Below, in pieces: positions 15,912 to 23,934 of a DNA stretch of 64,000 bases. Under the pieces are notes generated by a model that saw only the letters and a program-made list of their open reading frames with translations, was not told where the DNA came from and did no database searches. This DNA comes from Faecalicatena absiana. Its GTDB lineage: Bacteria; Bacillota; Bacilli; Lactobacillales; Lactobacillaceae. Each line of letters begins with the position of its first letter. Within the stretch, counting starts at the first letter, position 1. The stretch covers positions 478,223 to 542,222 of the forward strand of contig JAEDAG010000001.1 of assembly GCA_017309015.1 (NCBI GenBank), written 5' to 3'. The position numbers and the translations under genes were made by a program.

Positions 15912-16770
15912 TCATAAGTCCCCAACTGCCACGTTATTCAAATGGATTTCCCGGTCAAATAACTGCCACATTTCTTCAATCAAGTTGTACACGATGAAAA
16001 TCAGCTGACTGTCATAGATTTGTGCTCTGGCCAAAACTACCTTTTGCCTTTGTCCACCAGACAGAGCATGCTTGCCTTGATCGTACCTGGAAAAAGAACT
16101 GGATCTTGCGGAACATAGCCGATTTGCGACAGGTCTGGCTGTTTAATTTCCTGGCCAGCTTCGTTTTTGAAGCAAATCTTTCCAGTCGCCAACGGCAATT
16201 CCTGCAAGATCAGCTTGAAAAGCGTTGACTTGCCAGTTCCGCTGTCTCCCGACAGCAAGATCTTTTCTCCACGATTGATTTGAAAATCTGGATAGCCAAT
16301 TTTTCCTTATTGCTAAAAGTCACCGATAAGCCATGTGCGGATAAGGATTGAAAGTGATCCAGGCTTTCTCTTTGTTCTACCTGGCCAGTCTGCTTCGCAA
16401 GCCGCTTTCTAAGCTTAGCGTTCAGTGTCTTGCTTGACTGCAGAACGGTATATTGGTTGACCACGACCCCAAGTTCCGTAAAAATCGTGCTGGCAAAGTT
16501 GCCAATGCTGAAGAAAACGCCGAAATTTATCCGGCCAGTAATAATCAGGATGCCTGAAACAAGCAAAATCAAGACCTGTGAGAACATGTTCATGGCATGT
16601 TGACGCCATTAACAAATTGAAGACGGCCAGACTGTCTGACATTGGCATCTTCCAGCCGCTTGCCTTGGCCTGTGGCTACATCAAGCAACTTCTGCTTAAC
16701 CTTGTAGCGCTGGAGAACGCGCAAGCCAGCCGAAGCTTCCTTAAACAACAGTTGTCATTATCCCAGCAGA
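15912..16770 (-). pseudogene. Decayed ABC exporter gene (duplicate of 23935-25602)
   Basis: The minus strand matches the intact exporter in pieces. The natural C-terminus survives (REIHLNNVAVGDL then stop), as do the Walker A region (LSGDSGTGKSTLFKLILQEL), the Q-loop region (QIGYVPQDPVLFPGT) and part of the membrane domain. Two internal deletions of about 100 and 125 bases remove the ABC signature, Walker B and D-loop region. A larger deletion removes most of the N-terminal half, and frameshifts split the rest. It cannot make a working ATPase. The natural stop is informative because the intact homologue lost its own to an insertion sequence. Confidence 0.85.
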
Positions 16771-16792
16771 ACGTCATTGCCGCCCTGCTTCT

Positions 16793-16930
16793 TTACCTGC
16801 TTGACTTCGTTGACGATCCGCACAGAAATCTTTTGCAGAACATCCCATGGAATTTGGGCAAAGTCGGCGGTCATCCCGTCAATTGACGTCACGGCCCGGA
16901 TGCCCAGGCCAAGGTCTGGGAATGGCTTTC
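16793..16930 (-). pseudogene. guaA 3' fragment
   Basis: About 115 bases (16793-16908) match the 3' part of guaA (26196-26310) at roughly 88 percent by eye, including the stretch around GTCAATTGACGTCACGGCCC. After an internal deletion, GGTCTGGGAATGGCT matches guaA again near 26510. The fragment follows the ABC pseudogene exactly as guaA follows the intact ABC gene, so it marks the right part of the decayed duplicate. Confidence 0.85.
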
Positions 16931-16965
16931 ACTCTTTTTTAAGCAGCAGCCGCAAAATTTGATCG

Positions 16966-17013
16966 CTAGAATTCAATGTCGATATGAATCTTAATTCTAC
17001 CTTTAGCGTTCAT
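16966..17013 (-). pseudogene. Possible remnant of an antitoxin-like small gene
   Basis: An ATG after a strong AGGGGGTGAGG site opens a 15-codon frame (MNAKGRIKIHIDIEF). Its pattern resembles the N-terminal strand of RelB/ribbon-helix-helix antitoxins. A +1 shift would continue with SSDQILRLLLKKE before a stop. Tandem 18-base repeats lie just upstream. The evidence is thin. Confidence 0.2.
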
Positions 17014-17040
17014 GAACCTCACCCCCTAAGCTAATTACTA

Positions 17041-17076
17041 ATTAGTGTCGTCAAACTTCTTAGTGTCGCCAAACTT
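17041..17076 (+). repeat. Tandem 18-base direct repeat
   Basis: Two adjacent copies of the 18-base unit ATTAGTGTCGTCAAACTT / CTTAGTGTCGCCAAACTT, beside a palindromic CTAATTACTAATTAG. They sit upstream of the possible antitoxin remnant and could be its operator. Confidence 0.5.
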
Positions 17077-17250
17077 CATCGCCAAATACAATTCGATTTT
17101 TCATGAATATGTGGCGCGCGGAAACCTTCGATTTCAATCGAGGGGGGAGCGCGCCTTTCTTCTTTCTAAATTCTCTAGATAATTAGTATTCCAGTGGTTA
17201 TTTTCACCAGTTTAGTATTATAATATATTTAGTGAAAGGAGGCATGACCA

Positions 17251-18531
17251 ATGGAAATTTCTTTGACCATTAAAGCTCACATCAAAGTGGCCAGTTCCGA
17301 CAATGCCAAATCGCTGGCAGACAGCATGGAAATTTACAGACAGGGCTGCAACTTCGTATCCCAATATGTTTTTGAGCATGACTTTGAACTCCGCCAGGCA
17401 AAGCTGAACAAAGCACTCTACTCCGACTTGCGACAGAAGTTCAGCCTCAGATCCCAAATGGCTCAGTCTGTTTTGAAGACCGTTATTGCCAGATACAAGT
17501 CTGTTCAAACTCAGCTTGGTCAAAAGCCGTATAAAATCCACGACATCAATGCGCCCCAAGGCGAGGGCTGCTATTCTGTTCAGCGCGATCTTGACTGGCT
17601 TTGGGAGCCAATCTTCTTTAAGCGACCGCAGCTGGATGAGGTCAGAGGCCGGGACTATTCCTTTAAGCAGAACGGCAAGATCGTGTCCGTCAACACCCTT
17701 GACGGGCGGATTGAATGCGAGATTGCCATGCCCGGCTTTGAGCAGTATCTGAATGACGAATGGACTTTTGGCACTGCCAGGATTCTTAAATCCGGCAAGC
17801 ACTGGTTTATGCACATCAGCGCAACCAAGTCCTTCCCTGATTATGAGATTGGGCAGACTCGCCATGTTGTCGGAATTGACCGTGGCCTGCGGCAGATCGC
17901 TGCCTGCTATGACGAAAAGGGCAAAACCCTCTTCAGAAGCGGCAAGGCTATTGCCCGCAAGCGTCAGCACTATAAGGAGCTGCGCAGCCATCTGCAGGCT
18001 AAGAACACCAGAAGCTCAAAGAGACGCATCCGCAAGATTGGCAATCGAGAGAACCGCTGGATGAGCGACTGCAATCACCGCTTGTCTAAGACACTCGTTA
18101 GCCACTACGGACCAGACACTCTCTTTGTCCTTGAAGACTTAACTGACGTGACCTTTGATACGGTCTACAATCGCAAGAAGGAAAACAGATATGAGCACCA
18201 TTCCTGGTCTTTCTATGATCTTGAGCAAAAGCTCAAGTACAAGGCGCGTCTGAATGGCAGTGAAGTCGTCAAGGTAGATGCTCACTATACCAGTCAGCGC
18301 TGTCCTAAGTGTGGCCGGATCTTCAAAGAAAACCGTGACCATGGACTGCACATGTACGTCTGTGACAGATGCGGCTACCGCTCCAATGACGACCGCATCG
18401 CCGCGATGAACATTCAGATGCTGGGAACGATGTACGTCAGTGGCGTGCCTAATCCATCGTATCAGAGCAAACGCGGCACAAGCGAAGCCAAGAAAGCCAA
18501 AGTCAAGAAATCAAAGAAACAAACAAATTAG
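17251..18531 (+). CDS. tnpB: TnpB, RNA-guided endonuclease of IS605-type element (copy 1)
   Basis: A 426-residue TnpB. The split RuvC active site is intact: D210 in VVGIDRGL, E295 in FVLEDLTD and D381 in RSNDDRIAAMNI. The zinc-binding cysteines are C351/C354 and C371/C374 (CPKCG, CDRCG). The N-terminal part holds the helical/WED-like RNA-binding region, and a Lys-rich tail follows. TnpB nucleases use an RNA from the element's right end to cut DNA next to a short motif matching the insertion site, here expected to be TTCAT. The start has GGAGG 9 bases upstream. It is almost identical to the copy at 22592; the tail has two extra residues. Confidence 0.93.
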   Translation: MEISLTIKAHIKVASSDNAKSLADSMEIYRQGCNFVSQYVFEHDFELRQAKLNKALYSDLRQKFSLRSQMAQSVLKTVIARYKSVQTQLGQKPYKIHDINAPQGEGCYSVQRDLDWLWEPIFFKRPQLDEVRGRDYSFKQNGKIVSVNTLDGRIECEIAMPGFEQYLNDEWTFGTARILKSGKHWFMHISATKSFPDYEIGQTRHVVGIDRGLRQIAACYDEKGKTLFRSGKAIARKRQHYKELRSHLQAKNTRSSKRRIRKIGNRENRWMSDCNHRLSKTLVSHYGPDTLFVLEDLTDVTFDTVYNRKKENRYEHHSWSFYDLEQKLKYKARLNGSEVVKVDAHYTSQRCPKCGRIFKENRDHGLHMYVCDRCGYRSNDDRIAAMNIQMLGTMYVSGVPNPSYQSKRGTSEAKKAKVKKSKKQTN

Positions 18532-18539
18532 AGCAGTGC

Positions 18540-18719
18540 GTACACGTGCTGTTCTGCCGTAGTTAATCAATCTGCGGAAGCATCTAAGGTCCGCCAAGGA
18601 TGCTTGAGAAGCGACAGCGTAAGCCTTCGGGCTTGGCTATGGGAGAACTCTCTTCGGGGAGTTTGTTTGGACCACGCTAGTTAGTCGCAAACCTCCGACC
18701 TCGGTCGGGGGTAGTTGAT
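18540..18719 (+). ncRNA. Probable omega (reRNA) scaffold of TnpB element, copy 1
   Basis: The conserved 180 bases between the tnpB stop and the right end are rich in stems (AAGCCTTCGGGCTT; GAGAACTCTCTTCGGGGAG; CCTCCGACCTCGGTCGGGGG). This is where IS605-group guide RNAs lie. The guide would be the host bases after 18719, starting GCACGAATCATCCCC. The 5' end of the RNA, probably inside tnpB, cannot be placed by eye. Confidence 0.55.
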
Positions 18720-18786
18720 GCACGAATCATCCCCTTTTTTGAAAGATTTCGCGTTTTAGTATAATCTGATAAAAAAATAGATAAAT

Positions 18787-18828
18787 AAAAAGTCATACCT
18801 GCAAGCAAAATTGCAGATATGACTTTTT
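18787..18828 (-). terminator. Terminator of the Rgg-type regulator gene
   Basis: Long stem AAAAGTCATACCTGCAA/TTGCAGATATGACTTTT with one mismatch, and T-rich on the minus strand. Confidence 0.8.
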
Positions 18829-19673
18829 TACATATGCTCATCTAAAAACTTTTGAACCTCTTGTCCGTATTCCGCCATCCCTAACAACTGATAATTCTGA
18901 ACCGCCAGACGGCAATATTTCATTTTATCCGCGCTTGGTTCGGCTTGATAGGCTAGCAAATTTTCAAAAAACAACAGCGAGTTCTTGTAGAAAAACAGCT
19001 CTGGCCTGGTTGGGATCTGCTTGCCTGCCTCGATAAAATACTCTGTTCCATTCACTTCTCTCTTCTCAGCAAAATCAGTCAGCAGATTATCAATAATCGC
19101 CAGCAGGGCAACTTGAATATCTACATCTGTCGTCTGCCTGTATTTTTCTACAATTTGCCGGCTTAGATAACGGTTGCTTTCCAAATCATAGAAGTCCATG
19201 AAGTTACAGTACAGCATTAACCGCTTTTTATCAAAAACGTCAATATTAAATATCTTGTCCTTAATCTTCTGCCTAAGAACTTCATTTGCCTCTTGATTAT
19301 CTTTAATTGTCTCCATCCAACCCTCAATGATCAAGAGCTGCTCTTCCTTGTCTGGAAAGCTGCTGGCTTGAACTTCTTTAGACAATTGCTGAAAATCTGC
19401 TTGATTTCCGTGGTAATATGCCTGCATCAACCGCGCCCGTAAATTCTTTTCCCACTTCTTCCGCTGACCAGCCTCCCCTTCCAAGTGACTGAAAAATTCC
19501 CACAAAGGGATGTGGTTAGCCTCCAGCAGCCTCAGCAAATCTTCAGCGCTTATCCGGTTTAACCCTTTTTCAACTTTCGAATAGAATGAAGGGCTGATCA
19601 CGTTGCCCGCCCATGACTTTTGCGTTTTTCCCTGCTCTATGCGGTATTTTTGAAGTAATTCGCCAATTTCCAT
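18828..19673 (-). CDS. Rgg/GadR/MutR-family transcriptional regulator
   Basis: A 281-residue regulator. The N-terminal XRE helix-turn-helix (about 1-60) includes KYRIEQGKTQKSW and FYSKVEKGLNRISAEDLLRLL. The rest is the helical repeat domain that in Rgg proteins binds short peptide pheromones. I place the start at the ATG at 19673 (MEIGELLQKYR) because GGAGGAG lies 8 bases before it and family members begin there; an ATG 30 bases upstream lacks such a site. It diverges from the MFS gene across 97 bases. Rgg proteins often control adjacent export or peptide genes. No SHP-type peptide was found next to it. A decayed copy lies at 14515. Confidence 0.87.
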   Translation of the reverse strand: MEIGELLQKYRIEQGKTQKSWAGNVISPSFYSKVEKGLNRISAEDLLRLLEANHIPLWEFFSHLEGEAGQRKKWEKNLRARLMQAYYHGNQADFQQLSKEVQASSFPDKEEQLLIIEGWMETIKDNQEANEVLRQKIKDKIFNIDVFDKKRLMLYCNFMDFYDLESNRYLSRQIVEKYRQTTDVDIQVALLAIIDNLLTDFAEKREVNGTEYFIEAGKQIPTRPELFFYKNSLLFFENLLAYQAEPSADKMKYCRLAVQNYQLLGMAEYGQEVQKFLDEHM

Positions 19674-19770
19674 CTCTAGCTCCTCCACAGTCAAATATGA
19701 CATTTTTCGCTAACCGGTTCATGAAGTCCTATCTTAAAGTAAAAATCTTTTTACGAAAGCTGGTTCAACA

Positions 19771-21006
19771 ATGAATTCTTTTCTCAATAACAAAAACTTC
19801 CGCCGCTTTGCCACCGGTGGACTCCTGTCAGCCGCAGGCGATGTCTTCTTCTATCTGGCATTTATGACTTATGCCAGCCAAATGCACAACTATTCTTTAG
19901 CTATCTCTTTAATCGCAATCTCTGAAGCCGTACCAAAATTTCTAGAGATATTTGCTGGCTACTTAGCTGACAAAAGCAATCACAAATTTCGCAGTATCGT
20001 GCTGACCGCGCTTTTACGCTGTCTCTTATACGCCTTGGCGGCTCTGCTTCTAGCCTCTAAGGTTGACCAATGGAAACTCCTGCTGGCCATCATCACCATC
20101 AACTTCTTATCCGATCTCTGTGGCTCCTACTCCTCGGGGCTGATAGTTCCGCTCGTGGTCGACCTAGTTGGACAAGATAATTTCGGTGAAGCAGAAGGAT
20201 TCGTTAGCGGTACTAAACAGATTATCGACGTTCTGGCCCAATTTACCGGAGCTGGATTAATCCTGGTTCTTTCCTATGCTGCTCTGGCCTGGATCAATTC
20301 TCTGACTTTTCTGATCGCCGCGATTCTTTTCGCCTTGGTTAGCCGGAAGACTGGTCCTGTTCACGCAACTACCAACAAAACTCCAGCTTTTTGGCAAACC
20401 ATGCGGCAGGCTTATCAGCAAACACAGAAACAGTCTGGGCTCTTAACCATCATACTTGTTTTAGCAGTAATTAACGCCTCACTAACCGCAATTGAGCCCT
20501 TGTTTTCAATTACTCTGGCCGCTCACAAAAATAGCATGGTCATTTTAAGCTACAGTTTTACCCTGGCGCTGACCAACGTAGCAGCCGCAATTGGGGCAGC
20601 CGTCGGCAGTATTTTTGGTCAAAAGATTTTCCGTTCAGTCAACATTTTTCATCTAGCCAGCTTGACCGCCTTATCCAGCCTATTGACCACGCTGAGTCTT
20701 TTTTGTCATAACGGCTGGCTAACTGCAGCTTGGTTCAGTCTCTTAGCAGCTTTGGCCAGTGCTGTTTCCATCAAAATGACCCAATGGCTGGTAACTAGCG
20801 TTGATCGGCAAATTTTGGCTTCAACTGTTGGCCTGCTAAATACCATTTTGATGGCCGCCAGTCCTTTGATTACAACTTTGGTCACCACTATTTCTAGTTT
20901 TAGCTTGACCTGGGCAATCATCAGCTTACTTGCCTTAGAAGTCGCCGCTTTGGCAGTATTAATTGCCCTCAACCAGCGGCTTCGACTATCTCAGCCTAAC
21001 AAGTAG
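19771..21006 (+). CDS. MFS transporter (efflux type)
   Basis: A 411-residue integral membrane protein with about 12 hydrophobic segments. The A-motif-like loop GYLADKSNHKFRSIV lies between helices 2 and 3 (about 70-85). Antiport-like small-residue stretches follow, and a basic loop marks the middle (RKTGPVHATTNK). It belongs to the multidrug/macrolide-type MFS exporters, though the cargo cannot be named. It diverges from the Rgg-type regulator, which probably controls it. The ribosome site is weak (GAAAGC). Codon use is more AT-rich than in the housekeeping genes, consistent with island DNA. It has no counterpart in the decayed left duplicate. Confidence 0.83.
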   Translation: MNSFLNNKNFRRFATGGLLSAAGDVFFYLAFMTYASQMHNYSLAISLIAISEAVPKFLEIFAGYLADKSNHKFRSIVLTALLRCLLYALAALLLASKVDQWKLLLAIITINFLSDLCGSYSSGLIVPLVVDLVGQDNFGEAEGFVSGTKQIIDVLAQFTGAGLILVLSYAALAWINSLTFLIAAILFALVSRKTGPVHATTNKTPAFWQTMRQAYQQTQKQSGLLTIILVLAVINASLTAIEPLFSITLAAHKNSMVILSYSFTLALTNVAAAIGAAVGSIFGQKIFRSVNIFHLASLTALSSLLTTLSLFCHNGWLTAAWFSLLAALASAVSIKMTQWLVTSVDRQILASTVGLLNTILMAASPLITTLVTTISSFSLTWAIISLLALEVAALAVLIALNQRLRLSQPNK

Positions 21007-21089
21007 ATAGTCATGAGTCAAATGCGGCAGATCAATACCACTTTGACATCAATTCGACTTTTTCTGCTGGCAACGCCCTTATAATTTTG

Positions 21090-21165
21090 AAAAAAGAAAA
21101 AATTTTGGCATCTTTTCGTGTATTACTTATTGAAGGGGAAAAATCCCTTCTAGAATGGAGGAAAA
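21090..21165 (+). promoter_or_regulatory. Conserved leader of rpn copy 2
   Basis: Nearly the same leader as before 14847: AAAAAATTTTGGC, then a TTTTCGTGTA element, a hairpin AAGGGGAAAAATCCCTT, and GGAGGAAAAATG. Confidence 0.5.
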
Positions 21166-22107
21166 ATGTCAAAATCAACCCTAACAGTCCGCGGCAGCAA
21201 GGATATCGTTCAAAAGGTCATGCTGGATAAGAACGAGATCTTTGCTGACGTGTTGAACGGCTTTATCTTTAATGGCCAGCAGGTTATCAAGCCGGACATG
21301 CTGACGGATACGAACACGACCAGCTACTACAAGGCCAACGGAGAAATTCATGGCCAGGACCGGGACGTGGCCAAGCTGCTGACAATTGGCGATAAGAAGA
21401 TCGTCATCTTGCTGGTCGGAATTGAGAACCAGACCAGGCCGGACAAGCATATGCCGGCGCGGGTGATGAACTATGATGCCGCGGCCTACCGCTACCAGCT
21501 CACCAAGAGCAAAACGCTCTACCCCGTGCTTACGCTGGTGGTATACTACGGGAAAGAAGCGTGGAACTACAGCCGGAACCTGCTGGGAAACATTGAACTG
21601 CAGAAGTTGCCCAGGGAAATGCGGCAGCTGATCAGTGATTATGAGATCAAGGCCTTTTACCGGATCAGCGACTTGTCAGCACCAGAACTGGATCAACGGT
21701 TCAAGAGCGCCTTCTTCTGTCTGGCGGAATATTTCATCCAGACCAATGCTGGTGAAGAATACCACCCGAGCGCCAAGAAGCTGTCGATCGAAGATATCAT
21801 GCTTCTTTTGGATATGATGAATTCCTTGTCAGGCACTCATGCTTATGACGAGTTGATCAAAGAATTAGAAGAAAAAGATAAGAACGAGGTGACTACCATG
21901 ACTGAAGTACTGCCACAATTTATCCAGGTCAAGATTGACCGGGCAAAGAAGGAAAACACTAAAAACGTGACTAGAGAGCACTTGCTCAACATTCTAAATA
22001 CTACCAATCTAACTCCGGACAAAGCTATGGACCTCCTGGGCATCCCCGAGGCAGACCGGCCTATGTACAAGGAGCTGCTCAAGAAAACAGGTGACTACCA
22101 TGACTGA
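21166..22107 (+). CDS. Rpn/PDDEXK_2-family nuclease, copy 2, with altered C-terminus
   Basis: A 313-residue relative of the gene at 14847 with the same active-site pattern (NEIFADVLNGF, IHGQDRDVAKLL, LVGIENQT) and a stretch of near-identical DNA around 21440-21600. After the normal tail (MYKELLKK) the frame does not stop. It runs into a direct repeat of its own 3' end in another frame and ends TGDYHD. The first repeat unit carries no VT-rich expansions. The nuclease core is intact, so activity may be kept. Confidence 0.82.
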   Translation: MSKSTLTVRGSKDIVQKVMLDKNEIFADVLNGFIFNGQQVIKPDMLTDTNTTSYYKANGEIHGQDRDVAKLLTIGDKKIVILLVGIENQTRPDKHMPARVMNYDAAAYRYQLTKSKTLYPVLTLVVYYGKEAWNYSRNLLGNIELQKLPREMRQLISDYEIKAFYRISDLSAPELDQRFKSAFFCLAEYFIQTNAGEEYHPSAKKLSIEDIMLLLDMMNSLSGTHAYDELIKELEEKDKNEVTTMTEVLPQFIQVKIDRAKKENTKNVTREHLLNILNTTNLTPDKAMDLLGIPEADRPMYKELLKKTGDYHD

Positions 22108-22330
22108 AGTACTGCCACAATTTATTCAGGTCAAGATTGACCGGGCAAAGAAGGAAAACACTGAAGAAGTGACTGCGAAAGTGACCAATGAAGTGACTAA
22201 GAAAGTGACTAAAGACTACTTGTTCAACATTCTGAACACTACCAATCTAACTCCGGACAAAGCTATGGACCTCCTGGGCATCCCCGAGGCAGACCGGCCT
22301 ATGTACAAGGAACTGCTCAAGAAAAAATAA
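21888..22330 (+). repeat. Tandem duplication of the rpn 3' end (202-base unit)
   Basis: GGTGACTACCATGACTGAAG begins at 21888 and again at 22090, and the following bases match through TATGTACAAGGA. The 202-base step is not a multiple of three, so the second unit is out of frame with the gene. The second unit also carries extra VT-K repeats. Confidence 0.9.
22091..22330 (+). pseudogene. Duplicated, detached C-terminal tail of rpn copy 2
   Basis: This frame repeats the last 79 codons of the Rpn family tail (MTEVLPQFIQVKIDRAKKEN ... MYKELLKKK). It contains a longer EVTAKVTNEVTKKVTK stretch than the first unit. It could start at GTG 22091 or ATG 22100 but has no separate ribosome site. It is probably a by-product of the duplication rather than a gene. 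Confidence 0.7.
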
Positions 22331-22337
22331 GCAACGC

Positions 22338-22369
22338 AAAAGCGGACAAGCCAAGCTTGCCCGCTTTTT
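22338..22369 (+). terminator. Terminator of rpn copy 2
   Basis: Stem AAAGCGGACAAGC/GCTTGCCCGCTTT with one wobble pair, then TTTTCTTC. Confidence 0.75.
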
Positions 22370-22403
22370 CTTCGTTTAACTACAAGCCTGCAGTATTGCT
22401 TAA

Positions 22404-22583
22404 ATCAACTACCCCCGACCGAGGTCGGAGGTTTGCGACTAACTAGCGTGGTCCAAACAAACTCCTCGAAGAGAGTTCTCCCATAGCCAAGCCCGAAGGC
22501 TTACGCTGTCGCTTCTCAAGCATCCTTGGCGGACCTCAGATGCTTCCGCAGATTGATTAACTACGGCAGAACAGCACGTGTAC
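22404..22583 (-). ncRNA. Probable omega (reRNA) scaffold of TnpB element, copy 2
   Basis: Same sequence as 18540-18719 with very few changes. The guide following the right end would begin TTAAGCAATACTGCAGG, which is the interrupted ABC gene itself. This fits the known way TnpB elements protect or re-enter their donor site. Confidence 0.55.
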
Positions 22584-22591
22584 GCACTGCT

Positions 22592-23866
22592 CTAATTTGT
22601 TTGTTTCTTTGATTTCTTGACTTTCTTAGCTTCGTTTGTACCGCGTTTGCTCTGATACGATGGATTAGGCACGCCACTGACGTACATCGTTCCCAGCATC
22701 TGAATGTTCATCGCGGCGATGCGGTCGTCATTGGAGCGGTAGCCGCATCTGTCACAGACGTACATGTGCAGTCCATGGTCACGGTTTTCTTTGAAGATCC
22801 GGCCACACTTAGGACAGCGCTGACTGGTATAGTGAGCATCTACCTTGACGACTTCACTGCCATTCAGATGCGCCTTGTACTTGAGCTTTTGCTCAAGATC
22901 ATAGAAAGACCAGGAATGGTGCTCATATCTGTTTTCCCTCTTGCGGTTGTAGACCGTATCAAAGGTCACGTCAGTTAAGTCTTCAAGGACAAAGAGAGTG
23001 TCTGGTCCGTAGTGGCTAACGAGTGTCTTAGACAAGCAGTGATTGCAGTCGCTCATCCAGCGGTTCTCTCGATTGCCAATCTTGCGGATGCGTCTCTTTG
23101 AGCTTCTGGTGTTCTTAGCCTGCAGATGGCTGCGCAGCTCCTTATAGTGCTGACGCTTGCGGGCAATAGCCTTGCCGCTTATGAAGAGGGTTTTGCCCTT
23201 TTCGTCATAGCAGGCAGCGATCTGCCGCAGGCCACGGTCAATTCCGACAACATGGCGAGTCTGCTCAATCTCATAATCAGGGAAGGACTTGGTTGCGCTG
23301 ATGTGCATAAGCCAGTGCTTGTCGGATTTAAGAATCCTGGCAGTGCCAAAAGTCCATTCGTCATTCAGATACTGCTCAAATCCGGGCATGGCAATCTCGC
23401 ATTCAATCCGCCCGTCAAGGGTGTTGACGGACACGATCTTGCCGTTCTGCTTAAAGGAATAGTCCCGGCCCCTGACCTCATCCAGCTGCGGTCTCTTAAA
23501 GAAAATTGGCTTCCAAAGCCAGTCAAGATCGCGCTGAACAGCATAGCAGCCCTCACCTTGGGGCGCATTGATGTCGTGGATTTTATACGGCTTTTGACCA
23601 AGCTGAGTTTGAACAGACTTGTATCTAGCAATAACGGTCTTCAAAACAGACTGAGCCATTTGGGATCTGAGGCTGAACTTCTGTCGCAAGTCGGAGTAGA
23701 GTGCTTTGTTCAGCTTTGCCTGGCGGAGTTCAAAGTCATGCTCAAAAACATATTGGGATGCGAAGTTGCAGCCCCGTCTGTAAATTTCCATGCTGTCTGC
23801 TAAGGCTTTAGCAGCATCAGGGCTAGGCACTTTGATGTGAGCTTTAATGGTCAAAGAAATTTCCAT
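22592..23866 (-). CDS. tnpB: TnpB, RNA-guided endonuclease of IS605-type element (copy 2)
   Basis: A 424-residue protein nearly identical to the copy at 17251, with the same RuvC residues (GIDRGL, VLEDLTD, NDDRIAAMNI) and zinc cysteines (CPKCG, CDRCG). Differences are few (for example ASSDN versus PSPDA near the N-terminus, and the Lys-rich tail shorter by two). Both copies are intact, so transposition of the pair was recent compared with the decay of the duplicated genes around them. No Y1 TnpA is encoded. Confidence 0.93.
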   Translation of the reverse strand: MEISLTIKAHIKVPSPDAAKALADSMEIYRRGCNFASQYVFEHDFELRQAKLNKALYSDLRQKFSLRSQMAQSVLKTVIARYKSVQTQLGQKPYKIHDINAPQGEGCYAVQRDLDWLWKPIFFKRPQLDEVRGRDYSFKQNGKIVSVNTLDGRIECEIAMPGFEQYLNDEWTFGTARILKSDKHWLMHISATKSFPDYEIEQTRHVVGIDRGLRQIAACYDEKGKTLFISGKAIARKRQHYKELRSHLQAKNTRSSKRRIRKIGNRENRWMSDCNHCLSKTLVSHYGPDTLFVLEDLTDVTFDTVYNRKRENRYEHHSWSFYDLEQKLKYKAHLNGSEVVKVDAHYTSQRCPKCGRIFKENRDHGLHMYVCDRCGYRSNDDRIAAMNIQMLGTMYVSGVPNPSYQSKRGTNEAKKVKKSKKQTN

Positions 23867-23934
23867 TGGTCATGCCTCCTTTCACTAAACATATTATAAC
23901 ACAAAGGTAGTGAAAACAGCCAATAGAATACTAA

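Larger units (their letters stand above)
17105..18719 (+). mobile_element. TnpB-only IS605-type element, copy 1
   Basis: A 1615-base element bounded on the left by TTCAT (17100-17104), then GAATATGT and a GC-rich hairpin (GGCGCGC...GCGCGCC with inner TTCGATT/AATCGA). On the right it ends ...GGGGGTAGTTGAT after a TCCGACC/GGTCGGG hairpin. The ends were fixed by comparison with copy 2. It carries only tnpB and no Y1 transposase, so it would need TnpA from elsewhere. It is inserted at the right edge of the decayed duplicate. No target duplication is expected or seen. Confidence 0.88.

Noticed and set aside
16037..16593. Two small separate genes on the minus strand
   Set aside because: Both are pieces of the ABC pseudogene separated by a frameshift and deletions.
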